Part shown: in pieces, positions 25,730 to 37,817 of the stretch
How positions within the stretch are numbered: the stretch's first letter is position 1
Layout: each line of letters starts with the position of its first letter
From: Pyrrhosoma nymphula
Taxonomy: Eukaryota > Arthropoda > Insecta > Odonata > Coenagrionidae
Direction of reading: 5' to 3'
Assembly: GCA_963573305.1 (NCBI GenBank)
Contig: OY754329.1
Location: forward strand, 82,394,576-82,458,575
DNA length: 64,000 bases
Position numbers and translations under genes: made by a program
The notes under the pieces: model-generated
Told to the model about the DNA's origin: nothing
Seen by the model: only the letters and a program-made list of their open reading frames with translations
Database searches by the model: none

Positions 25730-26246
25730 CGGATAAAGAGGAAGGACAAAAATTGCACCTCACTACCATGAAAGCCTTCATAGGATGATTAGATGGAAGG
25801 ATGAAGAGGATCGAGACAATACTATTGGACTCTTAACCTGTTTGTTTATCACCTACTTGGATTCAAACGGCAAGACTCGTAATGACTACTTCCACAAATC
25901 ATTCAATCACTCAAATGTGATTCCATCAACATGTTAATATTGTGTACATGTACCTGAAGGTGGCGTAACTAGCGCTACGGGAAATGCACTTCATACTCGT
26001 AAAACACGGAAATGATTTTAAAATGAATTTGTTTTAGCATTAGGAAATCGCACAAGTACCTAACGCCCGTCTACGCTGGCTTCTACCCAAAGTAAATTGC
26101 AGGATACGTAGCGTTCGTCTGGAAAATGAAGGATTCAGTATATATGCAATGGAACATAGTTACATGAATCCAACATAGTTTGGCTCATTGTGATTGACGG
26201 CATTAGGGAGTAGGAGTGATCTGAATCCTTTAACGACTATATTTAT
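25730..26246. other. 5' flank of GR D
   Basis: Non-coding; no repeat family or promoter recognised. Confidence 0.4.
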
Positions 26247-26383
26247 AGGTATGGTTTTAGGCAGGTTTAATTAAGATATCTGACGTATCTTTTCAATTGA
26301 TACTTACGACGACGAATTAGCAATCGTTTACACTTGTCTAGGCAATTTCTATCTGGAGAAAGTGGACAACGGGATGCTACAAT

Positions 26384-26450
26384 CTACATATACATCTACG
26401 AAGTACCGTGCAAGCCACCACTTGGGTGTGAGAAACTTAGAAAAAAATTC
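26384..26450 (-). repeat. 3' tail of the CR1/L2-like retrotransposon
   Basis: The minus strand gives GGTGGCTTGCACGGTACTTC then a GATGTA-type tail, the end shared with 22560 and 40000. It interrupts the 5S-derived head at 26365-26383. Confidence 0.6.
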
Positions 26451-26582
26451 CCCTCTTACACCTTCGTCTCCCCCCCTTTGCCCTCCCATACCTCAATCTC
26501 TATCCCTTTCCTCAATCCTACTCCCTACCCTGAGAAAGGTGGATGCCAATTTCCACCGAAATATTGGAAGTTTTAATTTGCA

Positions 26583-26669
26583 AGTATCTTTCGCTTGTGT
26601 CTATACTTTTATCGAACAACCTCTAGGCATATTTTATATTTATCACTCGAGTGATTCTTCAAGAAGTTA

Positions 26670-26718
<49 letters not shown>

Positions 26719-26908
26719 AAGTTATATATATATATATATATATTGAAGTTATATATATCTTGAAGTTATATATATATATATATATAACTTCAAGAAGTTA
26801 TATATATATATATAACTTCTTGAAGAATCACTCGAGTGATAAATATAAAATATGCCAAGAGGGTGTTCGATAAAAATATAAACACAAGCGAAAGATACTG
26901 GCATGGGG
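26583..26908. repeat. Inverted repeat around an AT microsatellite
   Basis: Arms ~26583-26690 and ~26810-26908 (for example TATCACTCGAGTGATTCTTC and its complement) flank several (TA)n blocks. Just left, 26522-26570 reads CTGAGAA, GGTGG...CCACC, GAAAT, a hammerhead-like layout with one core mismatch. Related to 21745-21962. Confidence 0.65.
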
Positions 26909-26949
26909 TGTGACATAAAACCCCGTCAAATTCAGCAGTTAATTGAGTA

Positions 26950-27020
26950 GCCTTGGCGGTGTAACTGGGAGCACACCTGACCGGCAATTGGGAGATCCGG
27001 GTTCGAATCCCGGCTAAGGT
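26950..27020 (+). repeat. tRNA-derived SINE head with nearly complete cloverleaf
   Basis: Acceptor GCCTTGG pairs with CTAAGGT; a D-arm GTGT/ACAC; an anticodon stem CCTGA/TTGGG with loop CCGGCAA (GGC at the anticodon position); T-arm CCGGG-TTCGAAT-CCCGG, a perfect B box. Position 33 is C rather than T, and the sequence runs into repeat DNA with a T-run. A SINE is therefore more likely than a working tRNA gene. Confidence 0.5.
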
Positions 27021-27204
27021 GAAATTTTTTCTGTCTGGATTTGACTCATTTTCATCTTCCCCACCAAACCCTGTGTTCGTCCTTTTATGTGTACCTATCC
27101 ATTTCCATTTTCCTATGAATGTTTGAATTTATATATATTATATATATTATAATTATAAATACTTACATTCACATACTAATATTTACATATATATTATATT
27201 TATA

Positions 27205-27366
27205 AATTATTGTGCCGGCCACGGCACATTAATTATATATATATATATATATAATTATATATATATATATATATATAATTATATATATATATATATATTA
27301 TATATATATAATTGGTAGAGCACTCGGCGCGAAATCGGGAGGGTCCGAGTCCCGGCCACGGCACAT
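27205..27366 (+). repeat. tRNA-derived SINE piece invaded by AT repeats
   Basis: TTGGTAGAGCACTCGGCGCG, then GAGTCCCGGCCACGGCAC, is the 3' two-thirds of a tRNA. The acceptor end (GGCCACGGCACATT) is also present 5' of a long AT-repeat block at 27213-27228. Confidence 0.5.
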
Positions 27367-27479
27367 TTTTACCCTCTGATTTCTCGGCTTTACCATCTTC
27401 CACATCACCAGAGTCTTCGTCCAATTTTAGTTACATGTTTCCTATCTCTTTCTTTCACCTTCTGTTCAAAGTATTATAT

Positions 27480-28316
27480 ATATATATATATATATATGGG
27501 TGGGATAACATGACGAAAGAAGATAAGTGTGGTGGGGTGGGTTTGGGGACTAACTCAAAAGGAAGGAGCAAGGTCACGGTCTTCATAAAAAGAGTTGTTA
27601 CAGGCTTTATGTCGTTGAATAACATAATAAAATAATATTCGCAATTTTTCACATTATAAACTGTAATTCGAACAGTTTCAATGCACATGATGCAGTGCAT
27701 CGAAACCGGCCGAATTTAAGTTTATACTGTGGAAAATTGCCAATATTATTATATTATATTGTCATGGTCTTCTAAATAGGTTCTAGGGGGGGAGGGACCC
27801 GAACAGTAAGAAACGGTGAGTACGTCATTGGCACTACCTCATTCACCAGGTTTTCACCATACAATTTATGAACTGCCCCAATTTCAATATTTTCAATAAA
27901 ATCCAGTTTGGCACCTTTGTCAACTACATGTATAACATCAAAATTAAAATCATATGATTGGTCACAATTGTATAAATGTTTTGAAAACATCGATTTGTTG
28001 TCACAGTTTAAAAGCAATTTCCTTAATTCATCTATTATTAAATAAAATTTCCTCCCATTCTGGTCAACATAAAAACATTTAAAATCATTTGAATTACATT
28101 TTATAAGGTATACTCCACCTTTTCATTGTAATTAATACAATCTTTAGAAATAAAAATTCTGGAGGTGACTGGATTATAAAAACATAGCTTTACATTATAT
28201 TTAGGGAACAATTTTCCAATTTTATAATACATCTGACCAAATAATAGTAATTTCACCCTATATTTACTTGACCACGGAATGGGGGAGACGGAATGGGTTT
28301 GCCATCGACAGCACAT
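27480..28316 (-). pseudogene. Penelope-like element 3' fragment with GIY-YIG remnant
   Basis: Minus-strand readings in order: LFPKYNVKLCFYNPVTSRIF (linker before the nuclease); after a frameshift GVYLIKC and YVDQNGRKF (GIY-YIG endonuclease core, normally YVGQTGR) at about 28020-28117; then FSKHLYNCDQSYDFNFDVIH and DKGAKLDFIENIEI (tail). A hairpin at 27642-27738 with CATCGAAACCGG closes the 3' side. Reverse-transcriptase motifs are not present, so the copy is 5'-truncated and dead. The left block has a shorter sister at 5890-6424. Confidence 0.7.
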
Positions 28317-30225
28317 TTCTCTTCTTCCTTTTCCGTTGCAGCCGTTTAGTCCTATTTCACGCCAAATGCCCGAGATACGGCAATATTCAAAAGCATGTAA
28401 TCATTTGCACGCTTTAATCAAGAAAATGCAAAATGGAGTCTCAGGGAACCATCTTAATTTTCCGCAGTTTAGCTTGGATTCGCACATTCACGGCTAAAAA
28501 ATTAGTAAGATAGTAGCTGTAGAAACACATTTGCACGAACGCGATATAATGCGCATTGTAGATATTTCACAAGTGTGGGACGAGTGATTCGGAAACTAGA
28601 AAATTTAACCATATTCACCTTTTTGACCCTTCTCTCCTTATTAAAAGTAATCGAAATAATTGACTCTAATATTTTGATATAACTTTAATATATCGTCTAA
28701 CAACATCAAAGTATTTATAACATTAAAATCATAATTCATTTAGAAAAAATACACTAAAAATAAATAGTCTAAAATGAACGGCTTTACCCGCAAGGCTCAA
28801 GGCACAATCTATGCAGATTCACTACTTTCGTTGCGTTCCAATATTTAAAACGCAAATATATGCAATTCATCTGTTCAGCTGCTGTAGAATATGCTACAAT
28901 ACAGAAACAAATTACGATAATGAGGACGTAAACTTTGAAATATACCGGTGAAAATTACATACTGATTAGTTAATTTTCTCAAAAACTAGCAGTATGATAG
29001 GGCGCATTGTAAACTGAAGGAGTATACTCTGAAGTAAGTACATAGAAATACGGCGTTATTCCATCGCGTTGAACTGTCGCGCTGAACATCAGCTCAACGA
29101 AACCACTCAGCACCCAATACTAAAAGACTCTCTTTGTTTTAGTAAATTAAGTAGTGAAAAGAAATTAGCCACAAGATAGTTCCCAGCCTTACCCGTAGTG
29201 TAACTTGGAATCTTTAACTTGTACGTATAAATCGTATTTGAGTAGTATCAAATAGGAGCAAATAAGTATAGGACTACAACGAGCACAATGCACATATATT
29301 TTCACCCACTACTCTAACGATTATTTACGGTTAACAATAAATTTAAAAGATTCACACATGGTGACGATATATCATCACAACCTAATAAAAAGGAAATGAA
29401 GAACAGACTGTTGACATTAGGTTCCATATATTTTTTCTTATAACAGCAATATTAAAATGTACAAAGATGTTGAAACATAAAAAACACAGGTCTCTTTACA
29501 TTCATGTTCTCAATTTGTTTTACCCTCCGCTTACTAACTTTTTAAATAAATCTACACGAAAATGCATCCATCATTGAAGCAGTTGATATGACGATATACA
29601 AATGTGAATCACCAAGAAATAGAAATGAAAAAAAACCTTTTGACAGGATAAGCCTACGTGAGCGAAAACATATTGCAAACAAAAAATTGAAATGCCTGAA
29701 AAAGATAGGCGTAAGGTCATTTCAGAAAAAGAATTATATCATGAAATATATATTCTACTCGAGTATATTGATCGATGCTACAAATGAAGTTGGTAGCTGA
29801 ATACTGTGACATTTTGATCGACATATAAAAGGAACTGCCGATATACCTAGATACATTAGTCTTACGAGACTGAGGAGGGTTGAATTGAATTGAAATTAAA
29901 TGCCGGGCATTTATTCAATTCATACAAGCCTGAAGCACTGAAAGAAACGCAAAGACGATGACTGGGCGAAGTGAATTCGAATTGATAGACGATCAAAGAG
30001 TAAATTCTCGGAGTGAATCGGCAATCAAGAAGTCATAATGGTGGTTGACAGATGACGAATAAAGAGAGCTGAAAGCGCACTCCCCTTGAGTGGGGACAAT
30101 ATCTTTCGGCATAAATTATGCAGAGAGACCGATGTTGCGAAGGAAGAAAAAGTTCGATGGAAGAACTTTGACACTGGTATTGATACAAAAGTCCTTTCTC
30201 CTTATAAAGTTAAAATATAATGTCT
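28317..30225. other. Non-coding DNA of the duplicated block
   Basis: From 28815 on it parallels 6440-7720. No gene recognised. Confidence 0.45.
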
Positions 30226-30429
30226 TTAAATCCCCCGTATACGGACAGAAGTGTCAATGCTAAGACATGTATACTGAGCCTTAAGGCAGCTATAGCAAAA
30301 TGATGTGGCCACATATGATCCAAATGAATGTTTAATAAATCCCCGCAATTCAATAAACCTAAACAAACAGAATCTTATTGACTCTCCGTAGAGCATCATT
30401 GCATATTCACTCTTTTCTCTCTTTAGCAA
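30226..30429 (-). pseudogene. Decayed GR terminal-exon relic behind F
   Basis: Reads SEYAMMLYGESIRF, then FIELRGFIKHSFGSY, then CLSIDTSV, fitting a GR last exon. Compared with the copy behind C, four bases are missing just after SIDTSV, which shifts the frame into a stop before TM7 ends. It lies about 0.2 kb past the F donor. If this is F's only terminal exon, F makes a truncated receptor. Confidence 0.4.
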
Positions 30430-30633
30430 GCACTCGAAATTATTGACTTTAATATTTTGATAGGAATTTGTGACAAGGAACTAGTTAATATATGGTAACT
30501 GTACAGCATTTAGGAGAAACACGCAGTTTTAATCATATAATCTAACTGGGAAGAGAAAAAATATTGCGAAAATGTGACACAGAAACATTGATGAATATAA
30601 ATGAATGATATAACTTTTGTTATCACATCTTAC

Positions 30634-31611
30634 CTCTTTGTAGTAACTATCCCCTTCAATGAGTAGCCAAGTCAAAATTGTGACGTTGAATGATACCCAA
30701 GAGAAGGCGACAACTGCATCAGTAATGGTTGCAATAGTTATCCCATTGAAAAACGTTATGAAAGTTGCGTCGATAAAGGTTCTCACGCAAAGTAAGAGAG
30801 CTTGACATCCATACGTTCTTTGTACCGCCCGGAAAAGGAGATACAATTCCTTATGAATATTGGACCAATGTGTAACTAATTCGAATTGTTTCCTGCATGG
30901 TATTGGACGAATACCAGAATAGTTATTCGTTCTCTTTTTGGAAGTCCTTTGATAAGTTTTATGGCATAACACTTTTATATTATCATTTAAGTATCGATTA
31001 TTGTGCTTCATCAGGACGAACAAGTTCCCTAATTGCAGAGGAAAAACGGAGTTGTAAAGGTACCAAGTTACGTTAAGCACGGAGTTTACCACTTTACCGA
31101 AATTTAGGTCTGCAATTATGTACTTAAGAACAAAGTTTATTAAATAACAAGTGTTGAACATGAACAAAAAGGCCATTTGATAGAGAACTTTTCTTTTGAC
31201 TTCCGCTAGAACACGAGACAATTTCTGATGCCCTAATGTCTTGATGCATCCCGTGATATTTTGAAATACTATTTCAATCCTCGGCTGATTGCTAAGCGCA
31301 AATGCTACGCCCGTGATTCCAATGCCATGGTGGCAAGCTATCCATGAAAAGAATATTCTTTGAGCCAAGATTTCAGCCGATTCAACCCTCCCTGGTTGTA
31401 AATTAATTCTAATTAAGAACGAAATGACTGACGACAGAGTTAAACCAGCAAGCACAAGGCCCAACTGGACTCGCTTTCTATTTGTGGTACGATGCACACT
31501 TCGGCAAGTACTTTGCTTGTAAGGAGGTACACATAATACCTTACAAGTTTTTAGCAACGGTGCCATGGCAACAAAGACATCTGACGCAACGTCATGACCT
31601 CGTGAGGCCAT
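30634..31611 (-). CDS. Gustatory receptor F, first exon (open)
   Basis: 326 codons from MASRGHDVASDVFVAMAPLL to SYYKE before GTAAGA, phase 0. N-terminal LLKTCKVLCVPPY; loop motif LLFRAVQRTYGC; six predicted membrane segments. Open throughout. The equivalent codon to C's stop is CAA here, in FPLQLGNLFVLM. Because its nearby terminal-exon relic is frameshifted, either F is a young pseudogene or it is spliced to an exon elsewhere. Confidence 0.85.
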
Positions 31612-33440
31612 TGCAAGCTGGGAAAGAAAATTCTTGAAATATCGTATGCTCTCTACAGATCAAAACAATACCGTGGAAGATTAGGAAAAATTAGATTACC
31701 CAAAGAATTCTTTTCTTATCTTGGTCCTCGAAACAACCATTGAAAGGCCTTCCCTCGTTGAAAGCCTCTTAACATGTCAAAAACCTGTACTCTTGGAATG
31801 TACTACACCTTTCATAAATTATTCGGACTCCACAGAAATCTTAATAAAATCTTAATCTGAGAAACGAATTAACACGACGCAATGAAGACGATAAGAGCTA
31901 TCTTCCTCTATCAAGTGTCACTTTGTGTCAGTTGACTCATTTTCTAAATATCAAAATGAACAAAACAAAGGTACCTATTTTCTTCATTTGTATTCAAGGT
32001 AGTATAAGTAAGTCAATAATAGTGACACTGCGCTGCTTGGGATATGGAGGTAGCTATTCCATAAACGTTCACTAAAAATAATTATTCCAGGATGAAATAA
32101 ACTACGGTATGGCGCGAAGTTCAACTAATACGTCTAAAACATTTAATCGATGACCGGAGTGTAAGGAGTTGGAATACAAAGAGAGCTTCAGAGATCACTA
32201 GTAAACATCACTGACGACGCTTCGACTTGTGTGAAAAAGATTAAAAAAGATAAGGCATTACCTAGGATTGCAAAATTGTTGACGGCAGAAGGTTTACATT
32301 TTCTTTTTCTCGTAAGGTAAATTATTCATCTATAAACTGGGGATGATTAATGAACACGGGATAGGGCACGCATCGCCATACTAGTAAAAATGTAGAAAAA
32401 TAAGCAAAACTCTGCGTGAGGAAGACAATTCTAATATATTCGTGAAAATAATTTGCAAAGCATATTCTTTGACCTCCAATGAAAAATATCCAATGCCCAG
32501 AGTATAATTCAAACCATTTACACCATAATACTCTTAAATTCTTAAATATGCCCTGCTATGCACGCACCTTCTGTTGCTGAAATTGTCACAGAGAGTTTAT
32601 TCGGTTAAAACACTCGTTGCGAATAAAAGGACCTGGGTTTGAATCCCTTGTCCAAAAGTATTTTTATTTACAATTTGATCTGTACACTTTTCAATGCTTT
32701 GCCTATAGTAAGTAGGCTGCTTTGATAAGGATTATATTGTCACTAGTTCCGCAGTACTTCGTATATACAGGTAAGCTTTGATCCAAGGTAACATTCTCTT
32801 CCACTTTATGCCTCTTAATATATTTTTGTTATCATTGTTTACGTTTGTTAAGGATGATTGAAAGTACTGAAACTTCAACCAATCATATTCCGCTGTCTCC
32901 TTTTCACACGTATATATAAATTGCATTGCTATTGGTCGATTACTCTCGACAGGGTAATTTTAATTCTGACAATTATGGTTACATAAACAGTCCAGTGGTT
33001 TTGACAGCAACATATTATTAGCTGTAGGAAAATTGTCGGCGGATATATCGGAAGGTTCCAAGAAATCGAGCGTTATACTGTCGGATTTCTTGGGGGAGAA
33101 ACCGGACCATACACTGAGATTCAGCTTTACGATATGTAGACTTGGCAGTGCTTTCTACCTGCAGCGATGGAACGAATATTAACTGATCATTATGCCATGT
33201 TATTTTCTGTAATACTTAGGCAATGAAGAAATTATAGATTCATCCGTCATCAACCTTCATGGTTTAAGGTAGATTACTTAAAATATTTTGAGCCTAAGAT
33301 TAAATGAATCACATTATTCAGTACTATAAACCAATTGGAATAGATATTATAACGATTTTTACTCTCCACTTCACGTTAACAAAAGACATGGATGGGAGAT
33401 GCGAAAAAGGTCATTTTCAGAGTAATATAGCTTTCCTTAC
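31612..33440. other. Intergenic, no gene seen
   Basis: Duplicated DNA up to 32325, then unique DNA. A tRNA-like 3' half (CCTGGGTTTGAATCCC) lies at about 32605-32653. Confidence 0.45.
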
Positions 33441-34382
33441 CTCTTGGTGAAAACTGACCTTTTCAAGTAGAATCCAAAGGAGCACACACTACTCATAGAA
33501 TACCCAGAAAAAAGGCAAATCAAGGTACAAAAACATTTCATCTCCCAATAGCCAAAGAAAACCACCAGTGCCAGTTCAAAAAAGCTACCAAAGTGTGCGT
33601 CAAATATTGAACTCCATGTCTAACGTTCAACACACGGAAATGGAGATAATGTTTTCTATGAAGACTCGCCCATATGTTCACTATTTCCATTTCCGAATGT
33701 TTTGTGTCATAAACTCAGTAAAATTCGATTTTTTCCCCTTCTGGAATAGCTAATGGGTTCATCTGAAGTTTTTAACCGGGAAATTTTACCGTTAAAGTTC
33801 CTCACTATATTAGCCATGGTCCCTCACAGCAACATGCTCAAGTTTCAAGCAACAGACCAAATTTCGCACACCAAAAACTCGTTGTAATTATTCTCCAGTA
33901 TACTCTGATTAAGTCAGTCATCAGAAAACATTTAAATTTCCCGCAAAACGAGTTCAACTGCAAATGCAGCTTTTTCTCGGCTGTCATGAAACCGGGGATT
34001 ATTTTCCAAGCTCGATCTGAGACATAAACGCTGCTAAATTTAGAACAATGTCATCAATCCGTCCACAACCCTTCAGTGCGAAGGACACAGAAGCAATAGC
34101 AAATATCTGATTGAACAATATCCAGGCATAGATGATAGACTGAGGAAAATGGCCTTCGTAACCACGCTTTAAGTTGACCCTCAAGAAGGAGACGTTGGAG
34201 GAGAGTGACAGCAACGACTAAAGCCCAAATCCGAAGCGAAAACGATGTTTGCTCGCGGGGTCACCAACTTCTCCACAGGAATGCTAAATGTAAGAAGGAG
34301 CACCACAAATCCTACACATTTTGAATAGTGGTGTCACTACGGCGAATATACCCTCACGGCCTCCGCCTTCTCGAGACTCCAT
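33441..34382 (-). pseudogene. Gustatory receptor G, first-exon pseudogene
   Basis: Begins MESREGGGREGIFAVVTPLF, then KMCRICGAPSYI and a stop, a second stop before LLSLSSNVSFL, and an open stretch to ALKGCGRIDDIVL. The middle is scrambled. The 3' end returns in several frames: HFRVLNVRHGVQYL (loop motif), LALVVFFGYW, then LLWILLEKVSFHQE before an intact GTAAGG donor at 33436-33440. Several stops and frameshifts make it certainly non-functional, though start and donor survive. Confidence 0.75.
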
Positions 34383-35393
34383 CCTCTTCGAGAAAAGAAA
34401 AATTTGATACGTTTCAAATTGATCTCAAGGCAAAAAAATCGTAAAAACCTTTCTCGTTCCTCTCTTTTGTAGAGAAATATGACGACTTTGATTCTGTGGC
34501 CTGGAAGGAGGGCAAAATCCTGGATAAGAAACCAATGCCTGTATCATTGATTGGCCAGAGCGTACAGTGATCACGGCAAAAAAATATTTATGAACTGACA
34601 TTAGACTCCAAGAGTAAAGGTGGTGATCTCACCTCCGTCTTCCATCGACAAAATTGAGGAAGACTATCTATCAAACTATAAAGTAGTAGTCCAGGATAAT
34701 ATCTGGCTCAGTATTGGCCAAGTACTATTTATGATAGTAGTGGAGCTTAGTGAAAACGGGTAAAATATGGTTGAGTGAAAAATAGGAAGAATGAACTATA
34801 GACATGTCTCGCTTCTACATCTAAGAACTTGAAATGATCAACAAACTCCTTAGAAATCGAATAAAATTTTGGAATAGAATTGATTACCCACTTACTCTAG
34901 GTCGAGGAAGTATGCAAACGCCAATAACCGGTATGAGGATGTATGTAAATTCCCGAGGTATCTGATGGTATGATTCCTTCCAGTTTGTGAAATCCAAGCT
35001 CTAAAGCATAATGATATAAAGATAACGTTCAACGTTCTGAATTTCCCTGTGGGGAAAGGTTCTCAACTAATGGGTTCACGAAAGGGGTTTAAAAATATTT
35101 TTCACTGGTACAGACATAAGGATGGACCATTCTTTAACTATAGAATGTCGTTTCAAGATTATCTGTAATAATTAACGGCAAAAAATGCGTTAGAAATTTC
35201 CAGAGGGAAAAGGGTGCTTGCTCGACCAGAAATGCGCTGGCCATCATGGCTACCTAGGCTTTCTAATACCAAATGAAATTTTTAGAGGATCCATGGGAAC
35301 TAGCTGTCGTACACTTTAACATATCACCAAGGAAGGCGCTCGTTAGAAATAGTCTTGCTTAAAAAAAGTCACCGAGTACGAGAGGAAAATTGT

Positions 35394-35452
35394 AGTCTCT
35401 GCTGTGGCCCAGTAACCCGAAAGTCTGTGGGTCAACTCCCAGTCCAGGAGAC
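35394..35452 (+). repeat. tRNA-like sequence
   Basis: GTCTCTG...CAGGAGAC acceptor-like ends with GGGTCAACTCCCAG as T-arm. The duplicate at 42178-42232 has the better B box GGTTCGACTCC. Probably SINE-derived. Confidence 0.4.
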
Positions 35453-35600
35453 CTATACTAATTTGTTCTATTCTAATAATTCTCAATGAATATCGGGTAA
35501 CACCACCTTCTGAAACAAATCGTTCTTAAAGGGTTCCATGAGAAGTGAAGACAATTAATATACTAAAATTATTATTGAATATGGATTTTATTTTTCTTAC

Positions 35601-35720
35601 CTCTCTAAAAAATCTATCGCCCTGAACGAAGAGTCAAATAAAAGTTCTAATCTTGCAAAACTCCCATAAAACGGAGGATAGTTCGTGATATGATGATAAG
35701 TACAAACCATTAAAGGCCAT
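35601..35720 (-). pseudogene. GR remnant N1 (3' end of a first exon)
   Basis: Reads YHELSSVLWEFCKIRTFI, a stop, then LFVQGDRFFRE before GTAAGA, matching YDLMWSFCW...CDRFYRE of GR D. Only TM6 and the donor survive. Sister copy: N2. Confidence 0.6.
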
Positions 35721-36168
35721 TACGTTGCGTCACGTCACCGCAAATAAGATTGAATCTCCAGTCAGAGTTACAAAAAAAAATAATCTCTAAAGTAAATAGA
35801 TGGGAAGAAATAATTTACTGTTTGTTGAACAGGACTAGGGGGCATACTGAGAGATTGGATTTTGAAAGCTCATCCCAAATTTGAGTGCATCTCCTAATAA
35901 TTTTATTCCCAATCCTCATGTTGTCGTCCAAAGTCGTGTGCCTACACGGGTTTTCAGGTGAAGATGAAGTTTGGAATTGAAACCCTGGCATTCTTTTCCT
36001 TTCAAATATATCCTTGTGGAGTCACCAAGTTAAGTGCTTCATTTAAAGTATGAATCGGTTCCACCTGGTCCCTCCTGAGACCACTAATTCAAATCAGCTT
36101 ATTGTTTAGGACTATCTAGCCTCTCAGACCCATATAACCCCTGTAGGTAATAACAATGAAAGTCAAGA

Positions 36169-37157
36169 CTAAAATTCATTGCAGAAATTCTTGCCCTCAA
36201 AAAAGATCCAAATAAGTATGGTCAACTTGAAAGATGACCTGGAAATCAACCATATGATATCGTTCACTGTATCACTCGTCCAATATTCAAAGAAAACCAC
36301 AAAAGATGAGTCGATTAAGAAGACTAGGGACAGTATGATGGATGTAAATCCATATGTAGTATTTAATAAACGGAAAATGCTGTAGAATTTGATTTGAATG
36401 TCTGACCATTGGCTAACCAAATGCTTTGAGTTTGGAAGAGGACTGTTTTTCAGATCAGCCAACCAGTTTTTTCTATTATCATCGGGATTCGATTTATTTT
36501 TGTCGAAAGATAGTATTCTGTTATTTACGTAGCAGTAGTAATAAAATAGTGTTTCATTTCATAGTGTTTCGTTTAGCAGTAGTAATAAAATAGTGCTTCA
36601 TAAATATTAATAAATTTCCCAGTTGAAGACAAAATATTACTGTGCAGAAGTTCCAAAATAAGGATAACAGCGTTCACTGCTCTATCATAGGATGTATGTA
36701 AGATTAAATGCACATTTACACGACACACAATGAAATATGTGTGACATCCGATGACAAATGCTACCTGCAAGAGGACATTTTTCTTCACTTCTCTTAGACA
36801 AAGAAATGCATTTCTTCTACCTATCCTCACTACGCATTCGCTGAATTCTCGAAAAAGGAAATAAATCCGTACGTAATGTTTCAATGCGAATGACGAAGCC
36901 TTAATTCCAGTTATCTGCTGGATAAATATCCAGATGAACACAGTTATCTTAAAGAAACTGGGGTTATTTTCCCTAAATTCACGTTCAACATATAACCGTA
37001 ATAGGTAAAATACGACAGATATGACAACTGTTAGTACCCACCGAGCAATACCTAAATACAGAAGCCTTCTGTTGGAGGAATACTTTCTATTTCCATAGCA
37101 GCGTCGTACATAAGGACGAACTCCTAAAACCGTACACAATTTAAGTAAGGGTGCTAT
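36169..37157 (-). pseudogene. Gustatory receptor H, first-exon pseudogene
   Basis: Close paralog of I. The first ~20 codons, start included, are replaced: the reading MCWPLKFLKC at 37190-37161 comes from sequence that in the I copy lies ~1 kb further upstream (45335), so a deletion fused it to IAPLLKLC. The frame then runs to about 36600, shifts near TM4 next to a short duplicated AGCAGTAGTAATAAAATAGT, and resumes in another frame (LKNSPLPNSKHLVSQWSDIQ, IFRLLNTTYGF). The donor is gone: 19 bases covering KE and GTAAGT are deleted between TTG repeats near 36182. Confidence 0.8.
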
Positions 37158-37190
37158 AACACATTTTAAAAACTTCAATGGCCAACACAA

Positions 37191-37817
37191 AGAAAGTGAA
37201 AGAAGGACAGGGAGTTAAAATCAAAAGTACATAGGAGATTATATCAAATATATCATACATTTTCTCTTCGTATCGTTATTAATAGATTAGTTTCTTATTC
37301 TTTCGTTGCCTTGATCGGAAGTCAACAACCCCTGGAATACTTATAAGAAGCTATTCAATTTGAATATATTAAATAGTGAAGATTTTCAACGGTGCGAAAA
37401 CGTAACGGCAAATTTATTACACGCCGAAAATTACGTATTACGTCATAACATTTCCTCTCCCAGCCACTAGGTGGTGCTGCAAACGCCGCTAAGATTTAGA
37501 TGACGCACTCGCTGAAAGCATACATAGGTATCGGAGGAACGCTCTTGAAATGAAACACTGTTATAATTTCTATATGAGGTATGAAATCAATAAACACAAT
37601 ATGCTGCAAGGTATCTATTTCTATAATTGAAATAGATATGGAATGAACGAAGATAAACAATTTAGGCCGCATTCAATTGGAAGTATTTCTCACTTTTTTT
37701 TTAAATTAACATTTAATTTTCTTGTAAATTGCGATTTCTTCATCCAAATTGTTGGCGTACAATGAACTCATTTATTTCGGGCTACGAATTGCAGCTAAAT
37801 TATATTTCTTTTTATAA
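37191..37817. other. 5' flank of GR H, no gene seen
   Basis: Shared with 45340-45910 up to about 37700. Confidence 0.45.

Larger units (their letters stand above)
15423..32325. repeat. Right copy of the large segmental duplication
   Basis: Fuller copy of 1-9545. Order: GR B, GR E relic, Transib relic, GR D, repeats, Penelope-like fragment, GR F. Relative to the left copy it has an extra ~190 bp at 19018-19209 and the 5.8-kb segment 20447-26246. Confidence 0.85.
34850..37700. repeat. Duplication unit 2, left copy
   Basis: Collinear with 40860-45910 (for example GGTCGAGGAAGT...GCAAACGCCAATAA at 34900 and 40878). The right copy carries an RTE-like insertion at 41360-42150. The left copy carries internal deletions, including ~1 kb at the 5' end of GR H. 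Confidence 0.75.

Noticed and set aside
26950..27020. Functional tRNA gene
   Set aside because: The cloverleaf is good, but C33 replaces T33 and the context is repetitive; a SINE head is more likely.
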